Part shown: piece after piece, positions 18,091-26,910 of the stretch | Numbering within the stretch: position 1 is the stretch's first letter | Layout: each line of letters begins with the position of its first letter | From: an uncultured Alistipes sp. | GTDB lineage: Bacteria; Bacteroidota; Bacteroidia; Bacteroidales; Rikenellaceae | Assembly: GCA_900769405.1 (NCBI GenBank) | Contig: CAAGGL010000024.1 | Span: forward strand, 1 to 64,000 | Length of the DNA stretch: 64,000 nucleotides | Reading direction: 5' to 3' | The notes under the pieces: generated by a model | The model's database searches: none | The model's input: the letters and a program-made list of their open reading frames with translations, nothing else | What the model was told of the DNA's origin: nothing | Program-made: the position numbers and the translations under genes

Positions 18091-18227
18091 CACGTTAAAA
18101 TAGAAGAAGCTGAATGGGGTAGCCGCGATGAGCGCGAGCGACGAACGAAGAGTCAGCGGCAAATGCTGATCGGAGAGCGTTGCGCCGCGCCGTAAGAGGC
18201 TGATCCCTAACCAACTAAGAAGAAATT

Positions 18228-20777
18228 ATGTCAGAAGAATTGGAAGAGAAGAAAGGTGGTAAGATCATTACTATCAACATCGAGGAGGAGATGAAATCTG
18301 CCTACATCGACTATTCGATGTCGGTAATCGTTTCGCGTGCTCTGCCCGATGTGCGCGACGGCCTCAAACCTGTTCATCGTCGTATTCTTTACGATATGAG
18401 CAACGAGCTGAATCTTTACTCGGATAAGCCGCATCGTAAGTCGGCTCGTATCGTGGGTGATGTGCTCGGTAAGTTCCACCCGCACGGCGACTCGTCGGTT
18501 TACGACGCGATGGTGCGTATGGCTCAGGAGTGGTCGATGCGTTATCCGCTGGTTGATGGTCAGGGTAACTTTGGTTCGATGGACGGTGACTCGGCGGCTG
18601 CAATGCGTTATACGGAGGCTCGTATGCGCAAGATCGCTGACGAGGTGATGGCCGATATCGAGAAGGATACGATCGATTTCACGCTCAACTTCGACGATAC
18701 GACACCCGAACCTACGGTGCTGCCCACGAAGATTCCGCTGTTGCTGGTTAATGGTGCGAGCGGTATCGCGGTAGGTATGGCTACGAATATGGCGCCCCAC
18801 AATCTGAGTGAGGTTTGCGATGCTTGTTGCGCGTATGTTGACAACAAGGATATCGAGGTTTCGGAGTTGGCTAAGTATGTCAAGGGCCCCGACTTCCCGA
18901 CGGGTGGTATCATCTACGGCTACGAGGGCGTTCGTGAGGCTCTCGAAACGGGTCGTGGTCGCGTTGTGATGCGCGCTAAGACCGAGATCGAGCATACGGC
19001 ATCGGGTCGCGAGTGCATCGTGGTTACCGAGATTCCCTATATGGTCAATAAGGCCGAGATGATCAAGAAGATCGCCGATATGGTCAACGAGAAGAAGTTG
19101 GAGGGTATCGCTTACGTTAATGACGAGAGCGACCGCAACGGTGTGCGCGTGGTGATCATCTTGAAGCAGGACGCAGTAGCGAGCGTGGTACTGAATACGC
19201 TCTATAAGAATACTCAGTTGCAGACTTCGTTTGCAGTGAACAACATTGCGCTGGTTGATGGCCGCCCGATGTTGCTCAACTTGAAGGATCTGATTGCTCA
19301 GTTCGTCGGTCACCGCCATAAGGTTGTGGTACGCCGCACGCAGTTCGACTTGAAGAAGGCGTCGGAGCGTCTGCATATTGTTCTCGGTCTGTTGATCGCT
19401 CAGGACAATATCGACGAGGTGATCCACACGATCCGCGCAGCGAAGGATCCCGAGGCAGGTCGTCAGGCTCTGATGGAGAAGTTCGGTCTGTCGGAGTTGC
19501 AGGCAGCAGCTATTATGGAGATGCGTCTGCGTGCATTGACCGGTTTGGAGCACGGCAAGCTGACTGCCGAGCGCGATGAGTTGCAGAAGCGTATCGACTA
19601 CTACAACGCAGTGCTGGCTGATGAGGGTATGCAGATGCAGATCATCAAGGACGAACTCAACGAGATCAAGGAGAAGTATGGCGACGAGCGTCGTACGGAG
19701 ATCGTCTTCTCGGCTGAGGAGTTCAACCCCGAGGATTTCTATGCTGATGACGATATGGTTATCACCATCTCGCATATGGGTTATATCAAGCGTACTCCGC
19801 TGACCGAGTACCGCGCGCAGAATCGTGGCGGTATCGGTGTGAAGGGTAGCGCAACGCGCGATGAGGACTTCATCGAGCATATCTATGTAGCGACGATGCA
19901 CAACACGATGTTGTTCTTCACAGAGAAGGGTCGTTGCTATTGGTTGAAGGTTTACAACATTCCCGAGGGTTCGCGTGCATCGAAGGGTCGCGCAATCCAG
20001 AATGTTATCCAGATCGAGCCCGATGATAAGGTTCGCGCATATATCAATGTCCGCCGTCTGGACGATGAGGAGTTTGTCAACAACAACTACATCGTGATGT
20101 GTACTAAGGACGGTACCATCAAGAAGACCAAGTTGGAGGCTTACTCGCGTCCTCGCCAGAATGGTGTGAATGCGATCGTTATCCGCGAGGACGACCAGCT
20201 GATCGAGGCTAAGCTGACAAGTGGTGAGGCAGAGATTATGATCGCAGCTCGTGAGGGTAAGGCTATCCGCTTCAACGAGAATACCGTTCGCCCGATTGGC
20301 CGTGTAGGTGCGGGTGTTCGCGGTATCACGCTTGATGAGGGCGACGAGGTTGTAGGTATGATCTGCGTTGAGCCCGATAGCAAGCAGGATGTTCTGGTCC
20401 TGAGCGAGAATGGTTACGGTAAGCGTACCGATCTGGACGAGTATCGTATCACCAACCGTGGCGGTAAGGGTGTCAAGACGATCAACGTAACCGATAAGAC
20501 GGGTAAGTTGGTTTCGATTCAGGCAGTTACCGACGAGAACGACCTGATGATTATCAACCGCAGTGGTATCACGATCCGCACGGCAGTTGACGGTATCCGT
20601 ATGGCGGGCCGCGCAACTCAGGGTGTGAAGGTTATCAACCTGCGTGAGGGTGACTCGATCGCATCGGTTATGGCGGTGCCCAAGAGCGAGGATGCCGAGG
20701 AGACTATGCCGACCGAGGGCGCAACGACCGAGGGTGCAGTTGTGGAGCAGACGGTTGAACAGCCTCAAAATGAGTAA
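18228..20777 (+). CDS. gyrA: DNA gyrase subunit A
   Basis: GyrA carries the DNA-breaking tyrosine of the type II topoisomerase that introduces negative supercoils. The 849-aa protein begins with the quinolone-resistance region (RRILYDMSNEL..., HPHGDSSVYDAMVRMAQ) and the active-site Tyr in the AAMRYTEARM segment. The long coiled-coil gate and then the C-terminal beta-pinwheel blades (repeats of the form GRxGxGVRGI, NRGGKGVKT) follow. The GyrA-box-like QNRGGIGVKG is visible near residue 530. The last 40 residues are acidic and low-complexity (EDAEETMPTEGATTEG), which suits a regulatory tail. ParC is a close paralogue, but the full set of pinwheel motifs favours GyrA. Confidence 0.93.
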   Translation: MSEELEEKKGGKIITINIEEEMKSAYIDYSMSVIVSRALPDVRDGLKPVHRRILYDMSNELNLYSDKPHRKSARIVGDVLGKFHPHGDSSVYDAMVRMAQEWSMRYPLVDGQGNFGSMDGDSAAAMRYTEARMRKIADEVMADIEKDTIDFTLNFDDTTPEPTVLPTKIPLLLVNGASGIAVGMATNMAPHNLSEVCDACCAYVDNKDIEVSELAKYVKGPDFPTGGIIYGYEGVREALETGRGRVVMRAKTEIEHTASGRECIVVTEIPYMVNKAEMIKKIADMVNEKKLEGIAYVNDESDRNGVRVVIILKQDAVASVVLNTLYKNTQLQTSFAVNNIALVDGRPMLLNLKDLIAQFVGHRHKVVVRRTQFDLKKASERLHIVLGLLIAQDNIDEVIHTIRAAKDPEAGRQALMEKFGLSELQAAAIMEMRLRALTGLEHGKLTAERDELQKRIDYYNAVLADEGMQMQIIKDELNEIKEKYGDERRTEIVFSAEEFNPEDFYADDDMVITISHMGYIKRTPLTEYRAQNRGGIGVKGSATRDEDFIEHIYVATMHNTMLFFTEKGRCYWLKVYNIPEGSRASKGRAIQNVIQIEPDDKVRAYINVRRLDDEEFVNNNYIVMCTKDGTIKKTKLEAYSRPRQNGVNAIVIREDDQLIEAKLTSGEAEIMIAAREGKAIRFNENTVRPIGRVGAGVRGITLDEGDEVVGMICVEPDSKQDVLVLSENGYGKRTDLDEYRITNRGGKGVKTINVTDKTGKLVSIQAVTDENDLMIINRSGITIRTAVDGIRMAGRATQGVKVINLREGDSIASVMAVPKSEDAEETMPTEGATTEGAVVEQTVEQPQNE

Positions 20778-20819
20778 ATAATTAACTAAAAATTTATACC
20801 TTAAACACAATCTTATCTT

Positions 20820-22139
20820 ATGAAAAGAATTCTTATGATGGTTGCAGCAGTTATGTTGGTAGCTGCACCCGCCGCAAATGCTCAGAAGGTAAATGCGGAC
20901 GCATTGAAGGCAAAGGTTGCAAAGGCAGACACTGACGCTGCTAATGCAAAGAAGAATGTCAAGAGCGCAACTTGGCTGACTCGCGGTCAGGCATACTTGG
21001 CAGCTGTTGACGCACCCGAGGCAAACCTCTACATCGGTATGCCGGTTCAGATGTTGGAAGTATCGATGGGCAAGGCAATCTCGTCGCAGGACGTTAAGAA
21101 GGGTTATGGCCAGTTCACCGAGATGGTTTATCCCTATGTAAATGTTTATGTTGATCCCGCAAGCGCTACCGTAGCAAGCTGGCAGGTAACTAAGCCCGTT
21201 GTTGAGAACGGTGCAGCAGTAGCTGTTGAGTCGTTCAAGAAGGCTAAGGAGTTGGATCCCAAGGCAGTTGTTAAGGCTAACGAGGGTCTGACCAAGTTGA
21301 AGGATCACTACTTGCAGGAGGCTGACAATATGTACAAGCTGGGCGAGTACAAGGCAGCAGCTGCTGGTTATTCGGTTGCTGAGGAGTTGTTGAACGACCT
21401 GGGTACTCCCGATCAGTCGTTGGCATTCAACATCGGTTACTGCTACGTATTGGACGGCGATTTCGACGCTGCTCTTCCTTTCTTGGAGAAGTCGAAGGCT
21501 AACAACTACGAGGCTGACGGTACTCTGTACTACCTGTTGTTCCACTGCTACTTCAAGAGTAACACCGGTGATATGGTTAAATCGAAGGAGACTCTGTTGG
21601 AGGGTGTTTCGAAGTATCCCCAGAACAACAACCTGATCGAGTCGATGACTATGTTCTACTCGCGCGAGGGTAGCACCGAGGATCCCGAGGAGGTATTTGG
21701 TCTGATCAAGTCGGCTATCGACGCTGATCCTACCAACGTTGAGTTGTGGGCAGGTCTTGGTAACGTATATTTGAAGTCGGAGCGTTGGGACGAGGCTATC
21801 GATACCTACACCAAGGCAGTTGAGTTGCAGCCCGAGAACGAGATCAACCAGTTGCGTCTGGGTTACACCTACTGCTTGAAGGGTGATGCTGCTCAGGACG
21901 AGCTGACCAAGCAGACCTTCACCAGCTACGAGGAGAGCAACAAGGCTCAGGACGCTGTTTTGAAGATCTACGCTGCTTCGCTTCCCGCATTGGAGAAGGC
22001 TTACGCTTTGAACGGCACCAACCGAACCACTATCGAGCTGTTGAAGTCGATCTACTATCGTCTGAGCTACGATGACGAGGCTATGAAGGCTAAGTACGAT
22101 GAGATCAACGCTGTTTACAAGCAGATGAACGAGCAGTAG
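20820..22139 (+). CDS. Secreted tetratricopeptide-repeat protein
   Basis: The 439-aa protein has a signal peptide (MKRILMMVAAVMLVAAPAANAQ). A helical N-terminal third follows, then at least four TPR units: around DHYLQEADNMYKLGEYKAAAAGY, SLAFNIGYCYVLDGDFDAALPFL, LWAGLGNVYLKSERWDEAIDTY and INQLRLGYTYCLKGD. TPR arrays are protein-binding scaffolds; here it is likely periplasmic. It lies 42 bp after gyrA and may be partly co-transcribed. The exact partner is unknown. Confidence 0.85.
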   Translation: MKRILMMVAAVMLVAAPAANAQKVNADALKAKVAKADTDAANAKKNVKSATWLTRGQAYLAAVDAPEANLYIGMPVQMLEVSMGKAISSQDVKKGYGQFTEMVYPYVNVYVDPASATVASWQVTKPVVENGAAVAVESFKKAKELDPKAVVKANEGLTKLKDHYLQEADNMYKLGEYKAAAAGYSVAEELLNDLGTPDQSLAFNIGYCYVLDGDFDAALPFLEKSKANNYEADGTLYYLLFHCYFKSNTGDMVKSKETLLEGVSKYPQNNNLIESMTMFYSREGSTEDPEEVFGLIKSAIDADPTNVELWAGLGNVYLKSERWDEAIDTYTKAVELQPENEINQLRLGYTYCLKGDAAQDELTKQTFTSYEESNKAQDAVLKIYAASLPALEKAYALNGTNRTTIELLKSIYYRLSYDDEAMKAKYDEINAVYKQMNEQ

Positions 22140-22177
22140 AAAGCGCGCGACTTCGCGGTCGCAACGATCTATAAACG

Positions 22178-22215
22178 ACGAGCTCACCCATTAGCGGGTG
22201 GGCTCGTTTTCTTTG
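22178..22215 (+). terminator. Terminator after the TPR gene
   Basis: ACGAGCTCACCC (22178-22189) pairs with GGGTGGGCTCGT (22196-22207) with one mismatch, followed by TTTTCTTT. Confidence 0.85.
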
Positions 22216-22310
22216 TTATACCTATATATAAATATATTGGGAGCGGTGTGTGGTTGGTTTGGCGTGAATATTGCGAAGGGTGTTTTCAGATAACTTTAAT
22301 TCAACCAACA

Positions 22311-23225
22311 GTGAAAACATTTACAACAATTCTATCAATTGCAATGGCTGTGGCGAGTGTGTCGGCGGTGTCGGCTCACAACGGCGCCAACCAGGCCGAT
22401 CAGCCCCAGTACGATACGGTTGTGCTGGCTACATATCAGGAGGACGACTATCTGGTCAAGCGTTACCTCGTCAATCTTCCCAATGATCGAATGTCGGACT
22501 ATTCGGTGCGCTATTCGATCAATGTGACGCACTTGCAACCCGACTTGGACGAGAACAGCGAGGCGTTGACGGCGCTGTCGCGCTTTATTGAGCAGACGAT
22601 AGCCGATACGGTTGCTCGCATTTCGACGGTAGCGATTACGGGCTACGCCTCGCCCGATGGCCCCTATGCCTTGAACGAACGCCTCTCGACGCAGCGAGCG
22701 CAGGACTTTAAGCATTATGTGGATAGTAAGTTCGACCTTTCGCCGCGATATGAGGTCACCACGCGCGGTGTTGCGGAGGATTGGGAGAACTGCCGCGCGA
22801 TGATCGAGGCGTCGACCACGATTCCGCATAAGGATTCGGTGATGAGGATCATCAACTCGACCGCATCGAACAACACTAAGGAGATGCAACTCAAAAAGAT
22901 GACCGACGTTTGGGACTTTATGCGAGCCAATATTCTTCCGCCGTTGCGCCGCGTCGAGATTGAGATCAGCTATGCTAAGGGTACAATTGTCGAAGAGCGC
23001 ACGCTGATCGAACCCGTGTTCGAGGAGGAGGTTGTCGAGGAGGTTGTTGTGCCACGCCGTTGTGCCGAGTGCGGAATGGAGAACTGCAAGTGTGGACCGA
23101 ACTGCCTGTGCAATGGCGATGGTTTGATTATCGAGGTCGATGATCAGTTGTTGCGATTGATCTATGGGGTTGTTACGGATCAGATTGATGCCGACCTGAT
23201 CGAGATCGGAATACCCTCAAATTGA
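22311..23225 (+). CDS. OmpA-like protein with a cysteine-rich tail
   Basis: The protein has 304 aa if it starts at the GTG at 22311, chosen because it is the only start that gives a full signal peptide (MKTFTTILSIAMAVASVSAVSA). An upstream in-frame ATG (22248) gives an implausible N-terminus, and an ATG at 22341 cuts the signal. The middle is an OmpA C-terminal-type domain (VAITGYASPDGPYALNERLSTQRAQ, about residues 105-130), normally peptidoglycan-binding. The C-terminal part carries six Cys in 17 residues (251-267; CAEC, CKC and CLC spacing), which looks like a metal-binding knuckle and is odd in an envelope protein. It has no close neighbours on the same transcript. Confidence 0.75.
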   Translation: MKTFTTILSIAMAVASVSAVSAHNGANQADQPQYDTVVLATYQEDDYLVKRYLVNLPNDRMSDYSVRYSINVTHLQPDLDENSEALTALSRFIEQTIADTVARISTVAITGYASPDGPYALNERLSTQRAQDFKHYVDSKFDLSPRYEVTTRGVAEDWENCRAMIEASTTIPHKDSVMRIINSTASNNTKEMQLKKMTDVWDFMRANILPPLRRVEIEISYAKGTIVEERTLIEPVFEEEVVEEVVVPRRCAECGMENCKCGPNCLCNGDGLIIEVDDQLLRLIYGVVTDQIDADLIEIGIPSN

Positions 23226-23287
23226 TGTTAAACGCAGCAAAGTGATATTTTTTTTGACGAAAAGAGAGATTGCATCAAAAAAATTGC

Positions 23288-23295
23288 TATATTTG
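23288..23295 (+). promoter_or_regulatory. -7 box for the 23325 gene
   Basis: TATATTTG lies 30 nt before the ATG at 23325 and matches TAnnTTTG. A -33 element at correct spacing is not clear. Confidence 0.6.
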
Positions 23296-23324
23296 TGAAG
23301 GAAAAATCTAAACATTTCAGAATT

Positions 23325-23657
23325 ATGGCAAATTTACGTCGTCTTAAAAAAGATATCGATTACGTACTCGAAGAGTTGGTATTCGATTGCGATATGGCAT
23401 TCTACTACCAGCCCGAGAAGGAGAAAGAGATCTTTGACCTGATGAAGGAGGGTGTTGATCTGCGTAACGAGTTGTTCAGCAAGGTTAACAATCCTTTCGG
23501 CAAGAAGCCCCGCGAGGCAGCCGGCAAGTTGGGTAAACTGCCCCGCAAGAGCGATTGCAGCCCCGTTTTGGTTAAGCGTCAGTATGTGGCTTTGCGTCAG
23601 GAGATCGGTGCTCGTTTCGAGGAACTCTTCGTTAAGTTGAGCGAGATGCATAAGTAA
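23325..23657 (+). CDS. Small conserved cytoplasmic protein, unknown function
   Basis: A 110-aa soluble protein starting MANLRRLKKDIDYVLEELVFDCD, mostly helical, with a basic KKPREAAGKLGKLPRKSD loop in the middle and an amphipathic C-terminal helix. It resembles a small hypothetical protein that I associate with Bacteroidales, of unknown role. The ATG at 23325 is preferred over the upstream GTG at 23295 because the promoter -7 box overlaps the latter. It is a single-gene unit with a terminator. Confidence 0.75.
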   Translation: MANLRRLKKDIDYVLEELVFDCDMAFYYQPEKEKEIFDLMKEGVDLRNELFSKVNNPFGKKPREAAGKLGKLPRKSDCSPVLVKRQYVALRQEIGARFEELFVKLSEMHK

Positions 23658-23682
23658 TAAACTTATACCAAGATCCGATTAT

Positions 23683-23716
23683 GAAGGCTGTCCCGAAAGG
23701 GGCGGCCTTCTTTTTT
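23683..23716 (+). terminator. Terminator after the 23325 gene
   Basis: GAAGGCTGTCCC (23683-23694) pairs with GGGGCGGCCTTC (23699-23710) with wobble pairs and a GAAA-type loop, followed by six T. Confidence 0.9.
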
Positions 23717-23832
23717 GCGTTGAGTGCAGATTTCGTGGTGGTACTAATACTTAGCAGTTATCCGCCCCAGAGTCCAATAGTGGTATTTTCTGCCAAAAAA
23801 TCCGAAATTGCGAACATTTTGTTGGCTAAAAA

Positions 23833-23864
23833 TTTGGAAAATACAATTATAAAATGTACTTTTG
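23833..23864 (+). promoter_or_regulatory. Promoter of a candidate non-coding RNA
   Basis: TTTG at 23833-23836, a 20-nt spacer and TACTTTTG at 23857-23864 match the Bacteroidota -33/-7 pair. No coding sequence follows on this strand. Confidence 0.7.
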
Positions 23865-23870
23865 TGCTGT

Positions 23871-23988
23871 AAAATTGTTCCGAATAGCTGTTCGAACGAT
23901 TTGCAGACAGAAAGATTTGATCTCCCTTTTACTCACTAATATCTCTGGAAATTCGTCCGTTGCGTTCTGCAACGGGCGGATTTTGTTT
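23871..23988 (+). ncRNA. Candidate small RNA of about 118 nt
   Basis: A good promoter starts this segment and a 13-bp G.U-containing hairpin (23951-23963 with 23969-23981, GTTCT loop) plus TTTGTTT ends it. There is no ATG-initiated ORF in between. A second small stem (GTTC...GAAC near 23876-23896) lies at the 5' end. The following gene is convergent, so this is not its leader. It could be a housekeeping RNA such as 6S or a trans-acting sRNA; I cannot assign a family. Confidence 0.5.
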
Positions 23989-24039
23989 ATTGGCTGTCTA
24001 ATTCTGTGATCGGAAAAATCGGTAAAACTCCTCCCTCTA

Positions 24040-24079
24040 AAATGACCCACGGGATCGCACCCGAAGGAACGATCCCGTG
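24040..24079 (-). terminator. Hairpin after the capsule-export/HAD unit
   Basis: CACGGGATCG (24048-24057) pairs perfectly with CGATCCCGTG (24070-24079). On the minus strand it is followed by GGTCATTTTAG, a weak T tract. Confidence 0.6.
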
Positions 24080-24106
24080 AATACTATCTTTGCTTTGCGA
24101 ACTGCC

Positions 24107-24484
24107 TTAGTCGGCAATCACTCGATTATACGCCAGAATCTCGCGTACCTTTTGCCAATCGACGAACGGGCGGCGAACGCCATCTTCGAATCGGATCGGG
24201 CAACCAAGAGCGCAGTCGTCAATATAGATATTGGCGTGCACCTTGACCGACGAGGTCCACGACTTCTGCTCAGGGTTTTCGTTGACGGCATAGAGTTCGA
24301 TACCGTTACGTTCGAACCACGCCAGCGCGTCGTCGAGCAGCTTGCCGCTACGCATCGTGAAGAGAATCAACTGATGACCGGCGGCGATCAACTCCTTCAA
24401 TACGGGCACGGCACCTACGTCCTCACCGACGTAGGGATACTCGTGCGTTACGACTGTGCCGTCAAAATCGAGTGCTATAACCAT
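24107..24484 (-). CDS. HAD-superfamily small hydrolase
   Basis: A 125-aa protein with the HAD nucleophile motif DFDGT at residues 6-10 and motif II in LILFTMRSG (about 40-48). A late IYIDDCALG segment supplies the metal-binding acidic residues. It has no cap domain, so it belongs to the minimal phosphatase type. It is the third gene after the polysaccharide export protein and tyrosine kinase, 3 bp behind the kinase, so a role in sugar-phosphate or nucleotide-sugar handling or in regulation of capsule synthesis is possible but unproven. Confidence 0.8.
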   Translation of the reverse strand: MVIALDFDGTVVTHEYPYVGEDVGAVPVLKELIAAGHQLILFTMRSGKLLDDALAWFERNGIELYAVNENPEQKSWTSSVKVHANIYIDDCALGCPIRFEDGVRRPFVDWQKVREILAYNRVIAD

Positions 24485-24487
24485 TCT

Positions 24488-26899
24488 TTACTTCTTTTTC
24501 TTTAATGAGCCCAAGAGCGTCTTCTTCTTCGACTTGCTTTCGTGACCGTAGCCATAGCCATACTGATAGCCGTAGCCGTGACGATAGCCATAGCCGCTTT
24601 GACCCGATGCACCATTGAGGATAACGCTCATATTGCTGAACTTACCGCTGGTGTACAGACGCTCGATATCGGGTAACTGACGGCGGTCAAGCAGACCCTC
24701 ACGCACAACGTAGATAGTCAGATCGGCCAAGCGGTTAATGATCTGAGCGTCAGCAACCATCATCGACGGAACAGCGTCGATAATCACATAGTCGTAACGC
24801 TTTTTCAACTCCTCGATCATCTTGTCGAGCTTCTCGCTCATCAACATCTCAGCGGGATTGGGGGGCTGGGGACCCGAGAAGATGATATCGAAGTTAGCGT
24901 TCATATTACTATTGAAGATGACGTCATTCAACTCGGTGAACGTACCTGCCAGATACGAGCTCAGACCCTTGCGGTTGTGACGCTGACCAAACTCCTTCGA
25001 GAGAGTGCGACGACGCAGGTCGAAGTCGATCAGAACAACACGCTTGTTAGTCAGAGCCAACGACATAGCCAAGTTCGACGAGATGAAGGTCTTACCTGCA
25101 CTCGGATTCGACGAGGTGACCATAATGGTCTGTAAGCGCTCGCTCTGCACCTTCATAAATGCCATATTCGAACGAATGATTCGCATTGCCTCCGAAACGG
25201 GGTCGGTACTGTTGTCGCGAACTACGATGCCGTGATCTGTCGAGCCTTTGTGCAGAGGCACCTCACCGAGGAACGGAATCGAAAGATTATCTTCGAGGTC
25301 CTTACGGCCGCGGATCGTGGTGTTTAGGATCTCGATCACGTAGAGGATCACCAGCGGAATAGCCAGACCCAACACCAGCGCAGCCAACAGAATGGTCGAA
25401 GTCTGCGGAGCAATGGGGGCATTCGAACCGTAAGCGGGATCGATAATGCGGGCGTTACCCTCGACAACGTTCAGCGCAATTTCATTCTCCTCGCGTTTGT
25501 TGAGCAGGTAGAGGTACAGCTCCTCCTTGATCTTCTGCTGACGTGTAATGCTCTGAATCTGCTTCTCCTGGCGCGGAATAGCCGAGACGCGGTTTGCTGC
25601 GCGGTTCTCCTGCGTGCGGATATTATCCAACTGAATGTTGAGTGTCGCGATCTGGTTGTCGATAGAGGCGATGATCGAACGACGAATTGCCGACAGCTGG
25701 CTGTCAATCTCCTGAATCATCGGGTTGCTGGTCGATGAGTTTGCGAGCAGTTTATCGCGACGAATCAATGTTTCGTTGTAGTTGGCGATATTCGAATTGA
25801 TCGCAGCGTCCGAAACTGCAACAGCGGCGGGGATCAGGTCGTTCGTATGGGTCGGATCGAGCAGATAATCCTTGATGAAGTTAGCCATACGGATCTGATT
25901 TTCAAGCTGCAATCCCTCCATACGGAAACGGTCGCTCTCCGACATATTACGAGCGGCCTCCGATTCGAGGCTGACCATCTGGTGCGACTGCTTGAAGCTT
26001 GCAACATCCTCATCAACGTCACCCAACTCGCCCGAAATCAGCGCCAAACGATCGCTGATGAATGCAGCGGTAGCCTCCGAAACACGCTTCTTGTCGGTCT
26101 TCGTATCGTCCTCGTAACAAGTGATCAACGTATTGATAACGTCCTCGGCGCGACGCGGGTTGCTATCCATCTTGCTGATGGCGATGATCGACGAGTTCTT
26201 ATCGGCCAGTGCCACATTTACCGTAGCCAAACCTGCGGCAGCCGCGATGCTGGTCTTGCTGACGTGAATCACGTGTCCCTGCTCATTCTTGTTGTAGTAG
26301 AGCGTGGGGTTGATGATGATACTGCCAATGGGAGTATTGATAGTGTCGCCCAAGTGAGCCTTTATGGTGCTTGCTGCGGCAGTTTCGTTGACGCCCGTGC
26401 CTGCAAAATTGGTCATCGAAACGGTGCTGTCGGCACCAATGGTCAACGTGAATGCAAAGCTGTCGGTTTCGTTATCATTGACGATAGCCATTGCAATGGG
26501 GCTGATGCCGTACAAGTTGCGTGGACGCAAACCCACCTTATCGGTGTAGTTGATATCGAGGCGCAGACGACGTGCCACATCGTGGCGCAACTTGTTCGAG
26601 TTGAGGATAACTAGCTCGTTATCAACACTCTTACGGGTATTGACACCGGCCACATCGCTAAATGCGATAAGGTCCGAGTTGCCACCCTTACGCGAGTCCT
26701 TCACCAAGATGGTTGCTGTGCGAATGTAGGTTTTGGGCGTCTTTTTGATGTAGTATGTAGCGGCAGCCAGGCACACTACGACCGAAATGATAAACCAATA
26801 CCAATTCTTCAACAATACGTGTAGAAAGTCGGTCAACGAGAATCCGAAAGATGACTCCTTCGGTGCTTCATTGCCCATAAAATATTTCTGCTCTTCCAT
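24488..26899 (-). CDS. Wzc-type polysaccharide co-polymerase and tyrosine autokinase
   Basis: The 803-aa inner-membrane protein controls chain length and export of surface polysaccharide. It has a transmembrane helix at about 33-51, a large periplasmic Wzz-like domain with coiled coil, and a second helix at about 508-530 (ILLAALVLGLAIPLVILYVI). The cytoplasmic BY-kinase has Walker A SSNPSAGKTFISSN, Walker A' VVLIDFDLRR and Walker B YVIIDAVPS. The C-terminus is a Tyr-rich autophosphorylation tail with alternating Gly-Tyr, followed by a Lys-rich end. It sits 11 bp after the Wza-like gene. Confidence 0.94.
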   Translation of the reverse strand: MEEQKYFMGNEAPKESSFGFSLTDFLHVLLKNWYWFIISVVVCLAAATYYIKKTPKTYIRTATILVKDSRKGGNSDLIAFSDVAGVNTRKSVDNELVILNSNKLRHDVARRLRLDINYTDKVGLRPRNLYGISPIAMAIVNDNETDSFAFTLTIGADSTVSMTNFAGTGVNETAAASTIKAHLGDTINTPIGSIIINPTLYYNKNEQGHVIHVSKTSIAAAAGLATVNVALADKNSSIIAISKMDSNPRRAEDVINTLITCYEDDTKTDKKRVSEATAAFISDRLALISGELGDVDEDVASFKQSHQMVSLESEAARNMSESDRFRMEGLQLENQIRMANFIKDYLLDPTHTNDLIPAAVAVSDAAINSNIANYNETLIRRDKLLANSSTSNPMIQEIDSQLSAIRRSIIASIDNQIATLNIQLDNIRTQENRAANRVSAIPRQEKQIQSITRQQKIKEELYLYLLNKREENEIALNVVEGNARIIDPAYGSNAPIAPQTSTILLAALVLGLAIPLVILYVIEILNTTIRGRKDLEDNLSIPFLGEVPLHKGSTDHGIVVRDNSTDPVSEAMRIIRSNMAFMKVQSERLQTIMVTSSNPSAGKTFISSNLAMSLALTNKRVVLIDFDLRRRTLSKEFGQRHNRKGLSSYLAGTFTELNDVIFNSNMNANFDIIFSGPQPPNPAEMLMSEKLDKMIEELKKRYDYVIIDAVPSMMVADAQIINRLADLTIYVVREGLLDRRQLPDIERLYTSGKFSNMSVILNGASGQSGYGYRHGYGYQYGYGYGHESKSKKKTLLGSLKKKK

Positions 26900-26910
26900 T
26901 ATTGAGTGTT

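Noticed and set aside
18231..22187. 1318-codon open frame on the minus strand
   Set aside because: It is antisense to gyrA and the TPR gene, whose products are unmistakable. Leu/Gln/His-rich composition is the shadow of the strongly biased codons on the other strand.
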